DNA from: Clostridia bacterium
Lineage (GTDB): Bacteria > Bacillota > Clostridia > Acetivibrionales > DSM-2933
DNA: 64,000 bases
Assembly (NCBI GenBank): GCA_026416815.1
Contig: JAOAEJ010000065.1
Span: 1 to 64,000, forward strand
Reading direction: 5' to 3'
In this document: piece by piece, positions 9,281 to 17,254 of the stretch
Layout of the letters: every line of letters starts with the position of its first letter
Numbering within the stretch: position 1 is the first letter of the stretch
Translations under genes and position numbers: made by a program
Notes under the pieces: model-generated
What the model saw: the letters and a program-made list of their open reading frames with translations, nothing else
What the model was told of the DNA's origin: nothing
The model's database searches: none

Positions 9281-10690
9281 TTATTTATATCTTACAACCT
9301 CAAATCTTTCCATAGTATACTTTTCTCCAGAACGTATACCGGCCTTTTGGAGTGTAATAGAAACCTGTTCTTCCGGTGTATTTACACCTTCAAGGTTTGG
9401 AAGCAGAAGTCCCGAGCGTATACCGGATTTTACTATCACACCATATTTTACTACATCCAGTTCGTCTATGGATTTTATAGGCTCGGGTTCTCCCAAAACA
9501 TCTACCGAGTAAACCAGCTCATCAAGTTCATCCGCCTCTACGGGCTGGAATCTTGGGTCACGGGTTCCTGAACTTATTGCATTCTGTATTATCTCCTCTG
9601 CAATACTATCCATGGCGGGACCGGTGGTGCCTATACATCCCCTTAGCTGCCCACGCTTTTTTATAGAAACAAAGGTTCCCGCCCTGTCCCTGGTCATTTC
9701 CTCCGGTAATCCTTCAGGTACTTTTATTAGCCTATCTCCCTTTACATATGTCTCCAGAGCTTCCCTTGCAAGAGCTACATAAGGGCTTTCATTGTTTCTT
9801 ACTTCTTCCATCATCCTGAGGTAATTCTCCTTTACCTTTTCTAAGACCTTCCTATCTGTATCCTGCTCCCCTACGTCAAACCTTGCTACAGAATAACCAA
9901 TACCGAAAGGTCCTTCATAAGAATAAACCTCAGATTTCAATTTATATCCGTCAAGTGCTCCAAACATGATTAAAAAAGACCTTAAGCCACATTCACCGGC
10001 TTCGTCACAGAAGTCTTCATCGGCACCCAACAATCTTTCGATATCCAGTTCCTTTATACTTTTAACAAACATTTGATCAAATGCCGGGCCATGCTCATTA
10101 TATCCATAGGGTGACTCATCGGACAATCTGTGGGATAAATCTCCACTGGCTATAAACACTACACGTTCTTCCGACTCTCGTACAGCCCTTGAAATGCACA
10201 TTCCAAACTTATACAGCTGCTCAAAGGGCATAAAAGCCGTAGAAATGTGTACAAGCTTGAAATTACTGTACAACTTTTTTATAAAATAGAGTGGTACAGT
10301 AGCCCCATGATCTAATTCCTTCGACACGTTATACTCTTTAATTAATTCTTCATCCATTCCACCACAAAGAATATTTTGGCGGTTTGCCTCTTTAATAATT
10401 CTTTCCGCTAAATCAATATTATTTTCAAACTCAAACCTCACACCCCTGCTGCCAAATTTAGAAAAGTCTCCGGTAAGCTTATCGAACAGTGAAATGTATA
10501 TATAATCACCAAACACAGCACCGTGAGGTGTAGTAACAATTATAGTAGTAGGCTTTTCATCTCTAATTTCCCCGGCAGCCCGCTCAATGGCTTTCACCGT
10601 CTGAAGGGCCTCCTTCTCTCCCCCTTTTCCTACCTCAGGTACGATTATTGGGGGGTGGGGAAATATATAAGAGCTGATGATACTTCCCAT
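9281..10690 (-). CDS. AmmeMemoRadiSam system protein B-A fusion (MEMO1 + AMMECR1)
   Basis: A fusion of the B part, a MEMO1-like fold related to class III extradiol dioxygenases (about residues 1-270: SYIFPHPPIIVPEVGKG, ASGDLSHRL, CGLRSFLIMFGAL), with the A part, an AMMECR1 domain (about 300-469: SIKKRGQLRGCIGT, ISSGTRDPRFQPVEADEL). Its biochemical role is unknown, but B, A and the radical SAM partner recur together across bacteria and archaea. I chose ATG at 10690; a TTG directly before it (10693) is also possible. A 33-residue membrane peptide gene ends 7 bp upstream and its stop lies in this gene's ribosome site, so translation is probably coupled. Confidence 0.92.
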   Translation of the reverse strand: MGSIISSYIFPHPPIIVPEVGKGGEKEALQTVKAIERAAGEIRDEKPTTIIVTTPHGAVFGDYIYISLFDKLTGDFSKFGSRGVRFEFENNIDLAERIIKEANRQNILCGGMDEELIKEYNVSKELDHGATVPLYFIKKLYSNFKLVHISTAFMPFEQLYKFGMCISRAVRESEERVVFIASGDLSHRLSDESPYGYNEHGPAFDQMFVKSIKELDIERLLGADEDFCDEAGECGLRSFLIMFGALDGYKLKSEVYSYEGPFGIGYSVARFDVGEQDTDRKVLEKVKENYLRMMEEVRNNESPYVALAREALETYVKGDRLIKVPEGLPEEMTRDRAGTFVSIKKRGQLRGCIGTTGPAMDSIAEEIIQNAISSGTRDPRFQPVEADELDELVYSVDVLGEPEPIKSIDELDVVKYGVIVKSGIRSGLLLPNLEGVNTPEEQVSITLQKAGIRSGEKYTMERFEVVRYK

Positions 10691-10697
10691 CAAACCA

Positions 10698-10799
10698 TCA
10701 CCATCCTGTAAAAATTGAAGCTCCTATCATCGCTACAGAAGTTAAAAAAAACGCTATTGCAATGATTAATGCAATCCATCGTATAAGAGTTCTGTTCAT
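10698..10799 (-). CDS. 33-residue single-span membrane peptide, coupled to AmmeMemoRadiSam
   Basis: The start is MNRTLIRWIALIIAIAFFLT and the end is SIFTGW. Two arginines precede a hydrophobic stretch of roughly 20 residues, then a short polar tail, as expected of an inner-membrane or export-signal peptide. A purine-rich GGATGTGATGG sits upstream of the ATG. Its stop is 7 bp ahead of the B-A fusion start, which suggests one transcript and coupled translation. I do not recognise the family, and its short length makes chance a real alternative. The position and topology are the main support. Confidence 0.6.
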   Translation of the reverse strand: MNRTLIRWIALIIAIAFFLTSVAMIGASIFTGW

Positions 10800-11056
10800 C
10801 TAACCATCACATCCTATTCATATATTTTCTATTAATGATAATATAATTATTCAGGTTTGACCACTATTATTTTACCTGAGAAAATGTAGATACACTCACT
10901 TGATTTATTGAAAATTTACATTTATAATATTAATTGTGCTAGAGCTATAAAGTTCTTATTACCCGACTCATACCCTGATTCTATCGTGATGTATAAGAAG
11001 GTTTTATAAGTTTTATATGCTAGCAAAAATATTTTATTTTTCGGAGGTCTTTGAAA

Positions 11057-11245
11057 ATGGAAGACAAAACTTTAAACTGCAAAGATTGTGGAGCACCTTT
11101 TACATTCACGGTAGGAGAACAGCAATTCTATGCTGAAAAGGGTTTTACTAATGAACCTGCTAGATGTCCTGAATGCAGAAAAGCTAGAAAAGAAAATGCA
11201 CGCAGGAACAACAATTTCAGCAACAACAGGTCAAGTCGTTGGTAA
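11057..11245 (+). CDS. Small zinc-ribbon protein (CxxC...CxxC)
   Basis: A 62-residue protein with CKDCGAPFTFTVGEQQFYAE and then CPECRKARKENARR: two CxxC pairs about 30 residues apart, suited to one zinc. This matches the widespread zinc-ribbon family of small clostridial proteins with no firm function. The tail is basic and Asn-rich, consistent with nucleic-acid contact (inference). GGAGG ends 9 nt before ATG 11057; the in-frame TTG at 11051 is too close to it. It is monocistronic, with its own terminator. Confidence 0.88.
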   Translation: MEDKTLNCKDCGAPFTFTVGEQQFYAEKGFTNEPARCPECRKARKENARRNNNFSNNRSSRW

Positions 11246-11272
11246 TAAGAGGGTTTACCCTCTTATTTTTTT
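11244..11272 (+). terminator. Rho-independent terminator of the zinc-ribbon gene
   Basis: AATAAGAGGG and CCCTCTTATT pair around TTTA and run into a T tract. The stem begins at the stop codon. Confidence 0.93.
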
Positions 11273-11350
11273 GCATTTCTTTAAATGATATCAAGAAGTA
11301 TTTTTAAGATTTCGGTTAAGATACAGGCATATGAGTCAGTAAAAATTGAC

Positions 11351-11387
11351 AAAAAAATTCCCGTACATTTAAGCAGAATGCTACGGG
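11351..11387 (-). terminator. Terminator of the minus-strand lipoprotein gene
   Basis: On the minus strand CCCGTAGCATT pairs with AATGTACGGG and is followed by AATTTTTTTG. It lies about 165 bp past the lipoprotein stop; the intervening 160 bp show no gene. Confidence 0.8.
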
Positions 11388-11552
11388 ATTTAGGGGAGTA
11401 TAGTTAATCCTATAATTATAATACATAAAATGGCGCGTCAATACAATATCCCGAGCCGTTCTATTTTGCACACAAGCTCTAAGCGTGTTCAACTTGTTTA
11501 AACGACATAAATCCTTAAATTCTTTAAATACCGTTCCGTACAAATGCGAACA

Positions 11553-11984
11553 TCAATATATATTTGCCAGGTTCTTTCCATCCCTGCTTACAGCTTGCAC
11601 ATTAATTTTTTTACCCTTATAAATCTTCCTTAACTCCGCAGCGTATTTTTGTGCTACTCTAACTGCTTCTTGGTCTTTAACACCATCTTTTATGATAATA
11701 CATCCATTAGCTCTATCGCCCTGAATGTATACCTGCCCGTCCAATACAACACTTTCTTTTTTCAACTTTTGAGTTAGAGATGTATCCCGTTCAATTTTTG
11801 GTAACTGTGCAGTACTTACGTTATTATTTACTGAAGGCGCACCAACTGTTTTTTCAACCGCTTTTTGAGTATCCCCCATTTGAGTACTATCTTTATGTAC
11901 AGTCGAACACCCTGCAATATACACTATAATACTTATACATAAAAGAAACATAAGCAACGACCTGATGTTAGCTTTCCTTTCCAT
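11553..11984 (-). CDS. Small lipoprotein, possibly sporulation-related
   Basis: A 143-residue protein with a lipoprotein signal: basic MERKANIR, hydrophobic LLMFLLCISIIVYIAGC, lipobox cysteine at residue 26. A Ser/Thr/Gln-rich linker follows, then a domain of about 80 residues (QVYIQGDRANGCIIIKDGVK ... AQKYAAELRKIYKG). The compact alpha/beta look and short length loosely recall YhcN/YlaJ-type spore lipoproteins, but I cannot confirm this. GGGAGG stands 8 nt before ATG 11984; a longer frame upstream has no ribosome site and crosses a large inverted repeat. It is anchored outside the membrane by inference. Confidence 0.75.
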   Translation of the reverse strand: MERKANIRSLLMFLLCISIIVYIAGCSTVHKDSTQMGDTQKAVEKTVGAPSVNNNVSTAQLPKIERDTSLTQKLKKESVVLDGQVYIQGDRANGCIIIKDGVKDQEAVRVAQKYAAELRKIYKGKKINVQAVSRDGKNLANIY

Positions 11985-12037
11985 ACATGATACCTCCCAT
12001 AATGATAAAAATGTGTTTGACGGTTTTATTTGTGCTA

Positions 12038-12080
12038 ATAATACTGTTTGTATCTGATTCCCAGATACAAACAGTATTAT
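12038..12080. repeat. Perfect 19-bp inverted repeat in the lipoprotein leader
   Basis: The arms 12038-12056 and 12062-12080 (ATAATACTGTTTGTATCTG and its complement) are perfect around 5 bp. A looser outer pair (AATGTGTTTGA near 12010 and TCAACACACATT near 12085) nests outside. It lies 54 bp upstream of the lipoprotein start, so it could be an operator or an RNA hairpin. Confidence 0.85.
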
Positions 12081-12132
12081 CCAATCAACACACATTTATA
12101 CTTATCATAGAACATATCTTCTAAATATTAGA

Positions 12133-12178
12133 AAAAGCAAAAAGTCGTATGACTTAGTATCATACGACTTTTTGCTTT

Positions 12179-12179
<1 letters not shown>
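12133..12179 (-). terminator. Strong terminator directly after tRNA-Leu
   Basis: A 20-bp perfect stem (12133-12152 with 12160-12179) has a 7-nt loop and A/T flanks on both sides. Its outer edge touches the tRNA CCA end. It can work in both directions. Confidence 0.9.
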
Positions 12180-12264
<85 letters not shown>

Positions 12265-12290
12265 ACGTATTAATTTTAGAGACAAACCAT

Positions 12291-12319
12291 ATTATAATTT
12301 GCTTTTACTGTTTTGTCAA
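12291..12319 (-). promoter_or_regulatory. Sigma-A promoter of tRNA-Leu
   Basis: On the minus strand TTGACA (12314-12319), a 17-bp spacer and TATAAT (12291-12296) give a full consensus promoter about 27 bp before the mature 5' end. Confidence 0.93.
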
Positions 12320-12741
12320 TACCATTTTACTACTAAAATAAAAATCTTTTTTTAAAGGCGAGCTACTTTCATAGTATACCCTTAGTGGAATGATTCCTAG
12401 GTCTTAAACCATAGTTATTACTAGACACTCATCCCTGCCATACTACTATACATTATAATTCCTTAAAAAGATACCGGTAATGTTTAGCTGTGTTATGCCC
12501 CCAAGTACTTAAAGAGTTGTATAGTACATGCCACCTGTCAGTAACCTTAGTGTATTGTAACAGGATGCATTTCTATCAGCAAGGCACAACAATCAAGGAA
12601 GTGCATTTTTTAACATTAGAACCAATAGAAGTTTCAGTATTAATTTTTAGTTCATCGCATTTATCACATGTATTATCCATCGTTCGCTTGAATCTCCATA
12701 TCGCATCAATCTTTAAGTATATTATATTTTTATTAACTAAG
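12320..12741. other. Gene-poor stretch between tRNA-Leu and the metallophosphoesterase
   Basis: No supported gene. A 34-residue minus-strand frame with two CxxC-like cysteines (12576-12680) and an 87-codon plus-strand frame (12490-12753) both lack ribosome sites. The stretch may hold gene remnants. Confidence 0.5.
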
Positions 12742-12789
12742 GGTATCAATTAAAGATAGTTTTACAGTAAATTATCTTTAATTGATACC
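12742..12789. repeat. Perfect 17-bp inverted repeat, 14-bp spacer
   Basis: GGTATCAATTAAAGATA (12742-12758) and its complement (12773-12789) are perfect arms. No GC-rich stem or T run follows, so it is not a typical terminator. It lies 133 bp upstream of the metallophosphoesterase start and could be an operator or a mobile-element relic. Confidence 0.85.
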
Positions 12790-12922
12790 TCTCCCTAAAG
12801 TATTAACAAATATATTGATGAATATCTTTTCAACTGGTATATTAATGTTTGGCAGTAATGATAGCAATGAGATACGGGTTATCCTAACTCAGTAGCCTTT
12901 ATCCATTAGTGGAGGATAAAAT

Positions 12923-13726
12923 ATGTACTTATATATATTTCTGGTATTAGCTGTTCTTGGACTTGCTTATATGCGCTTTGAAACGACCCTTGTTAAGGTA
13001 GAAAGAATCAAGTTTACCGAGAGTAAAAATCACTTAAAGGTAATTCAGATATCGGACATACACGTAAACCATCTGAAGGTTTCAGCGGATAAGGTAAAAA
13101 AAGTAATAGATAGCGAAAACCCCGACCTCATAATACTTACCGGTGACTATATAGAAAAACCCAAGCATATATCCATATTCCTCGATTTTGTTGACAAAAT
13201 CAAAAATAAGGATAACGTATACCTGTGCTTAGGCAACCATGATCATAAAGCCTTTTTAAAGGACAGAGAAGGCCTCGATAAGTTTATTGCGGAAATGGAA
13301 GTCCGGAGAATAAATGTATTGCATAACCGCGCCATATGCTATGAAAAGAACTTCCGAGCATATAACTTAATAGGTATTGCAGACTTAAAGACCGGCTCGC
13401 CCGATCTGCACAAGGCATTAAGTACCTGCCATAACCAGGCAGTTATAAATATCGGTATTTCACACAATCCTGATATAGTCCTTAAAATTCCTGAAAACAG
13501 GATAGACTATCTATTCTGTGGCCACTTTCACGGCGGACAGATATGGATGCCTTTCAATCTGGAATTTAAGCTGCTGCGCAATGAAAAGCTTTGTGATATG
13601 GGTATCAGACGAGGTCTGCATAAGGTTAACGGTATCAACCTCTATATCAGTAGGGGATTAGGCAATGTACTCTTCCCTTTCAGGTTTTTCTCCCGCCCTG
13701 AAATTACAGTTATTCACCTTCCATAA
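12923..13726 (+). CDS. Membrane-anchored metallophosphoesterase (YkuE-like)
   Basis: A 267-residue calcineurin-like phosphoesterase. One N-terminal helix (YLYIFLVLAVLGLAYM) anchors it. The metal ligands are in order: SDIH (Asp45, His47), TGD (Asp75), GNHDH (Asn105, His106), ISHNPD and CGHFHGGQ. This is the group annotated as YkuE/UDP-2,3-diacylglucosamine-pyrophosphatase-like, whose substrates in Gram-positives are mostly unknown; envelope lipid or nucleotide phosphates are plausible. TGGAGG precedes the ATG. It stands alone, facing pgi tail to tail with a shared hairpin between them. Confidence 0.9.
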   Translation: MYLYIFLVLAVLGLAYMRFETTLVKVERIKFTESKNHLKVIQISDIHVNHLKVSADKVKKVIDSENPDLIILTGDYIEKPKHISIFLDFVDKIKNKDNVYLCLGNHDHKAFLKDREGLDKFIAEMEVRRINVLHNRAICYEKNFRAYNLIGIADLKTGSPDLHKALSTCHNQAVINIGISHNPDIVLKIPENRIDYLFCGHFHGGQIWMPFNLEFKLLRNEKLCDMGIRRGLHKVNGINLYISRGLGNVLFPFRFFSRPEITVIHLP

Positions 13727-13737
13727 TAGATATAAGT

Positions 13738-13778
13738 AAAGCCGACACATCCGAGTTAATTCAGACATTGCCGGCCTT
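13738..13778. terminator. Bidirectional hairpin between the phosphoesterase and pgi
   Basis: AAAGCCGACA pairs with TGCCGGCCTT, allowing G-U pairs, between two convergent genes. The T tracts are short. Confidence 0.55.
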
Positions 13779-13799
13779 CTGTTTATTTCAGAATAAATA

Positions 13800-15149
13800 T
13801 TAACCTAAACGGCTTTCTAACTTTTTCTTTTCTTCTTCATATCCAGGTTTGCCGAGCAATGCAAACATGTTCTTTTTATATGCCTCAACTCCAGGCTGAT
13901 CGAACGGATTAACTCCAAGGAGGTATCCGCTTATGCCACATGCCTTCTCAAAGAAGTAAACCATATAACCGAAGTTGTATGCTGTCAATGCAGGTACAGA
14001 TATTACGAGGTTAGGTACCCCACCGTCAGTGTGAGCCAACATTGTACCTTGCAGAGCCTTTTTATTTACATAGTCAACTTCCTTACCCGCAAGGAAATTA
14101 AGTCCGTCTACATCGTCCTTATCTTCCTTGACAATCAATGTCTTTCTTGGGCTCTCAACGCTTATTACTGTTTCAAATATATTTCTTAATCCATCCTGTA
14201 TATACTGTCCCATGGAGTGGAGATCAGTTGTAAAATCAACCCCTGCTGGGAAAATACCCTTCTGGTCTTTACCTTCGCTTTCTCCGTACAACTGCTTCCA
14301 CCATTCTGTAATAAAATGGAGCGCAGGCTCGTAGTTAACCATTATTTCAATCGTTTTGCCTTTATTATACAACGCATTTCTGACAGCAGCGTATTTATAG
14401 CAGTCATTTTCCATTAAGTTAGGGTTATTATAGTCGTTGTATGAATCAACAGCACCCTGCATTATTTGGTCGATATCAGCTCCGCTTACAGCTATAGGTA
14501 ACAGTCCAACCGCAGTCAATACAGAGAATCTTCCGCCTACATCATCGGGAATTACGAAGGTTTCATAGTTTTCTTCGGTTGCCAGCTTTTTGAGCGCTCC
14601 TCTAGCTTTATCAGTTGTTGCATATATTCTCTTCTGAGCGCCTTCTTTGCCGTACTTGTTTTCCATATATTCTTTAAAAATTCTGAAAGCCAGTGCAGGC
14701 TCGGTTGTAGTACCGGATTTGGATATTACATTTACCGATATTTCCTTGCCTTCCAGCAGCTCAAGAAGGTCAGATATGTAGGTTGAGCTTATATTGTTTC
14801 CTACAAAATATATTTCTGGAGCTGTCCTTTTTTCTTTAGGCAAACAGTTGTGGAAGGAATGGGACAGCATTTCTATTGCAGCCCTTGCACCGAGGTATGA
14901 GCCTCCTATTCCAATTACTACGAGAGCATCGGAATCGGATTTTATTTTTTCAGCAGCAGCTTTTATCCTCGCAAACTCTTCCTTATCGTAGTTTAACGGC
15001 AAATCAACCCAACCTACAAAATCATTGCCTGCTCCACTCTTATTGTGCAGCATTTCATGAGCAGATGATACAAAACTTTCAAGGTATTTTACTTCTTCTT
15101 CCTTTATAAAATTGGCAGCTTTTGAATAGTCAAAGCTAAGCTTTTGCAT
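13800..15149 (-). CDS. pgi: Glucose-6-phosphate isomerase
   Basis: Interconverts glucose-6-phosphate and fructose-6-phosphate in glycolysis, which also supplies GlmS. The protein has 449 residues, the size of the Bacillus/Clostridium type. The SIS fold shows [18 protein letters not shown], then [17 protein letters not shown] (phosphate binding), [19 protein letters not shown] and [16 protein letters not shown] with the catalytic Glu region. It is monocistronic, with a good ribosome site and no defects seen. Confidence 0.98.
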   Translation of the reverse strand: MQKLSFDYSKAANFIKEEEVKYLESFVSSAHEMLHNKSGAGNDFVGWVDLPLNYDKEEFARIKAAAEKIKSDSDALVVIGIGGSYLGARAAIEMLSHSFHNCLPKEKRTAPEIYFVGNNISSTYISDLLELLEGKEISVNVISKSGTTTEPALAFRIFKEYMENKYGKEGAQKRIYATTDKARGALKKLATEENYETFVIPDDVGGRFSVLTAVGLLPIAVSGADIDQIMQGAVDSYNDYNNPNLMENDCYKYAAVRNALYNKGKTIEIMVNYEPALHFITEWWKQLYGESEGKDQKGIFPAGVDFTTDLHSMGQYIQDGLRNIFETVISVESPRKTLIVKEDKDDVDGLNFLAGKEVDYVNKKALQGTMLAHTDGGVPNLVISVPALTAYNFGYMVYFFEKACGISGYLLGVNPFDQPGVEAYKKNMFALLGKPGYEEEKKKLESRLG

Positions 15150-15523
15150 TAGTAACTACCTCCCGACTATAAATTTATTTTATATTTTTAATTATTACCT
15201 TAAATAAATAAATGAGTTAGCATAAACTACTAACTCATTTGATAGTATATCACTTAAATATTTTTTTTAAAAGCCTATTTTTTCATATTTACTGTTTTTA
15301 TGCCGGTAGATTTTAAGTGTATTTGTGCAAAAATATCCTACCTGACCGATTGCTCAATATATAGCTTTTTTATGATTTTAATAGCGGAAAAACTATGAGC
15401 CAGGCGTTATTTGAGCTTTATTTATTATCTTCCGGTATATTGGATTGGAGTTATAAGCCTTGCCAGATAATATATAGTTAAATCCAAAGTACGCTACTAT
15501 ATTATACTTACTGTTTAGTTAGC
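15150..15523. other. Gene-free stretch upstream of pgi
   Basis: The one clear element is an 11-bp inverted repeat, AAATGAGTTAG/CTAACTCATTT at 15210-15240, about 60 bp before the pgi start on the minus strand. It could be an operator or a leader hairpin. No gene is seen. Confidence 0.6.
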
Positions 15524-15685
15524 TCAACCACATTTAAGCAGCTTATAGTATTGGTACAAAAGACTGTCAAGTTCACTTTTTATCAATCGAATTGTTTCAT
15601 TGTTTGATTCGTCATGTGTGATAGAACTCAATATATGGTTCTTTTGCCTTATCTGCCTTTCGAGATCATGCACGTTTTGCTTCAT
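15524..15685 (-). CDS. Spo0E-like aspartyl-phosphate phosphatase (short)
   Basis: A 53-residue protein. The N-terminal helix (MKQNVHDLERQIRQKNHILS) and the C-terminal KSELDSLLYQYYKLL match the two-helix Spo0E plan, where S(Q/E)ELD is the signature and the Asp acts on Spo0A phosphate. In this family the product delays sporulation by dephosphorylating Spo0A. GGGGGA precedes ATG 15685 by about 6 nt. The gene is shorter than a usual annotation cut-off. The call rests on the helix pattern and the ELD motif. Confidence 0.78.
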   Translation of the reverse strand: MKQNVHDLERQIRQKNHILSSITHDESNNETIRLIKSELDSLLYQYYKLLKCG

Positions 15686-15847
15686 GAATATCCCCCTTTC
15701 CTAAATTCATTCTCACACTTATTCGGTACTAGTAACATAAACTCCCATATTGCTGACCTCCCCTCAAATGTATTGATCTATTATCTATTTCGTATAAATT
15801 CAAATATCTGTATCGCATATAAAGTGCAGCTTATTAACCAAACAGTA

Positions 15848-15881
15848 TAAAACAGGACCGGAATCTCACGACGCCGGTCCT
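15848..15881 (-). terminator. Terminator after the 30-residue ORF
   Basis: On the minus strand AGGACCGG and CCGGTCCT enclose a 12-nt loop and lead into GTTTTATA. It lies 47 bp past the small ORF stop. Confidence 0.85.
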
Positions 15882-15927
15882 TGATACCCCAACTATATTA
15901 ATTAAATAATAGTATTTACTGGCAATA

Positions 15928-16020
15928 TCAAAAAGCGGCAATTGCGACATCCAATGCTATGCGCCTCTGCATATTTTTTACTTCTACCGACATGCTTGAT
16001 TTAATTACGCCCAACAGCAT
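15928..16020 (-). CDS. Hypothetical 30-residue peptide with own ribosome site and terminator
   Basis: It reads MLLGVIKSSMSVEVKNMQRR, then a hydrophobic end IALDVAIAAF. AAGGGAGTGAG lies about 5-9 nt before the ATG, and a GC-rich terminator follows. The amphipathic Met-rich middle is faintly like short motility-associated or signalling peptides, but I cannot place it. The good ribosome site and the dedicated terminator favour a real transcript. The Spo0E-like gene lies downstream on the same strand. Confidence 0.5.
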   Translation of the reverse strand: MLLGVIKSSMSVEVKNMQRRIALDVAIAAF

Positions 16021-16199
16021 TGAACTCACTCCCTTCACCTTTTGTGTTTATTAATAGAATCCCATCTTTAATAAATATAAACTTATGTCTTATTTTTTTA
16101 TAAACTTTACCAATCACATTCGATATTATAAATGCACATGTAAAAATTGTCAATGCGCAAATGCTAATTGTTACTTAATTGTAATATTTATCTATTTAA

Positions 16200-16802
16200 T
16201 TAATGTGCCCAACCATATTTCCCTTTGAGCTCAACAAAAATCACCTTCCCTAAAGACTGCTCTTTTACCTTCCCTTGCTCATCTTTCTTAATCATTAATA
16301 AATCCTGGAGCCCTTGCTCACCGGTAGGGATAAGCAGCCAACCTCCAGGCTTTAATTGCTCTACCAGAGGCTCGGGGACTTTTCCGGCAGCAGCAGTGAC
16401 AATTATTCTATCATAGGGTGCAAATTCAGCCCACCCTTCACTTCCATCGCCGATTTTAAATCTGACATTCTTATACCCGAGCTTTGCGAGCCTCTTTTGT
16501 GCCTTTTTAGATAGGTCATCTATTCTTTCCACTGTACAAACCTCACCTGCAAATTCTGCAAGGAAGGTGGTCTGATAACCAGACCCGGTACCTATCTCCA
16601 GTACCTTTAAACTCTTATCAAGTTTGAGCTTTTCAGTCATACCATAAACAAGGCTTGGTTGTGATATAGTCTGCTCGTGCCCTATTGGTAATGCACTATC
16701 ATGATGAGCGATATCCTTGTATTCATTATCTATAAATATAGATCGGTCAAGCTCTTTGAAAAAATTATACAGCTCATTATTTTTGCTAAAATCTATTTCC
16801 AT
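16200..16802 (-). CDS. pcm: Protein-L-isoaspartate O-methyltransferase
   Basis: Transfers a methyl group from AdoMet to isoaspartyl residues in aged proteins, starting their repair. The protein is about 200 residues. LPIGHEQTISQPSLVYGM is the family signature around residue 45, VLEIGTGSGYQTTFLAE is the AdoMet motif I, and APYDRIIVTAAAGKVPE is the later motif. I chose ATG 16802, because GGAGG lies 5 nt upstream; the in-frame TTG at 16814 is part of that ribosome site. Repair of spore or stationary-phase protein is a likely use, given the SASP gene next door on the other strand. Confidence 0.95.
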   Translation of the reverse strand: MEIDFSKNNELYNFFKELDRSIFIDNEYKDIAHHDSALPIGHEQTISQPSLVYGMTEKLKLDKSLKVLEIGTGSGYQTTFLAEFAGEVCTVERIDDLSKKAQKRLAKLGYKNVRFKIGDGSEGWAEFAPYDRIIVTAAAGKVPEPLVEQLKPGGWLLIPTGEQGLQDLLMIKKDEQGKVKEQSLGKVIFVELKGKYGWAH

Positions 16803-16974
16803 AGCTTCCTCCAAGTTTTTTCTTAATATTATTCTCTCATCGGAACGCTAATATAAACTAAAATATATTTAACCATTTTATAAACTATTTAACACGAAAA
16901 AAATTTAATTATTTGTTTAAAATATAATTATAGAACTAATTATAAATACCATTTATCTGGAAGAGGTGAAAACT

Positions 16975-17199
16975 ATGTCAAGACCAAAAACTCCTTTAGT
17001 TCCTGAAAGCAGAGACGCACTTACAAACTTTAAGATGGAATGTGCTCAGGAAATAGGACGCTTGCAGTTTACCAAAGAGTATAACGATCACTACAAGGGT
17101 GACCTTCCTTCTAAAGTTAACGGTTCTCAGGGTGGACCGATAGGCGGACAAATGGTTAAGCGGATGATAGCGATGGCAGAAAGTCAATTGATTAAATAA
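16975..17199 (+). CDS. Alpha/beta-type small acid-soluble spore protein
   Basis: A 74-residue DNA-binding spore protein. FKMECAQEIG near residue 23 corresponds to the conserved helix that holds the GPR protease site. NGSQGGPIGGQMVKRMIAMA is the second conserved helix and Gly-rich turn. These proteins coat spore DNA against UV and heat. A somewhat longer and more charged linker than in Bacillus SASPs lies between the helices. AGAGGTG precedes ATG 16975; the GTG at 16966 sits inside it. It is probably read by the forespore sigma factor; I could not identify the promoter. Confidence 0.94.
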   Translation: MSRPKTPLVPESRDALTNFKMECAQEIGRLQFTKEYNDHYKGDLPSKVNGSQGGPIGGQMVKRMIAMAESQLIK

Positions 17200-17201
17200 A
17201 G

Positions 17202-17242
17202 AAAAAATGGTGTCAAGTTTTCTCAACCTGACACCATTTTTT
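17202..17242. terminator. Bidirectional terminator between the SASP gene and pheT
   Basis: AAAAAATGGTGTCA and TGACACCATTTTTT form a perfect 14-bp stem ending in T or A runs on both sides, between convergent genes. Confidence 0.95.
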
Positions 17243-17254
17243 ATCTGGTTTTTA

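Noticed and set aside
11316..11543. 75-codon minus-strand frame after the lipoprotein
   Set aside because: It crosses the predicted terminator and has neither a ribosome site nor a recognisable domain.
12490..12753. 87-codon plus-strand frame upstream of the metallophosphoesterase
   Set aside because: No ribosome site and irregular composition; the inverted repeat lies across its end.
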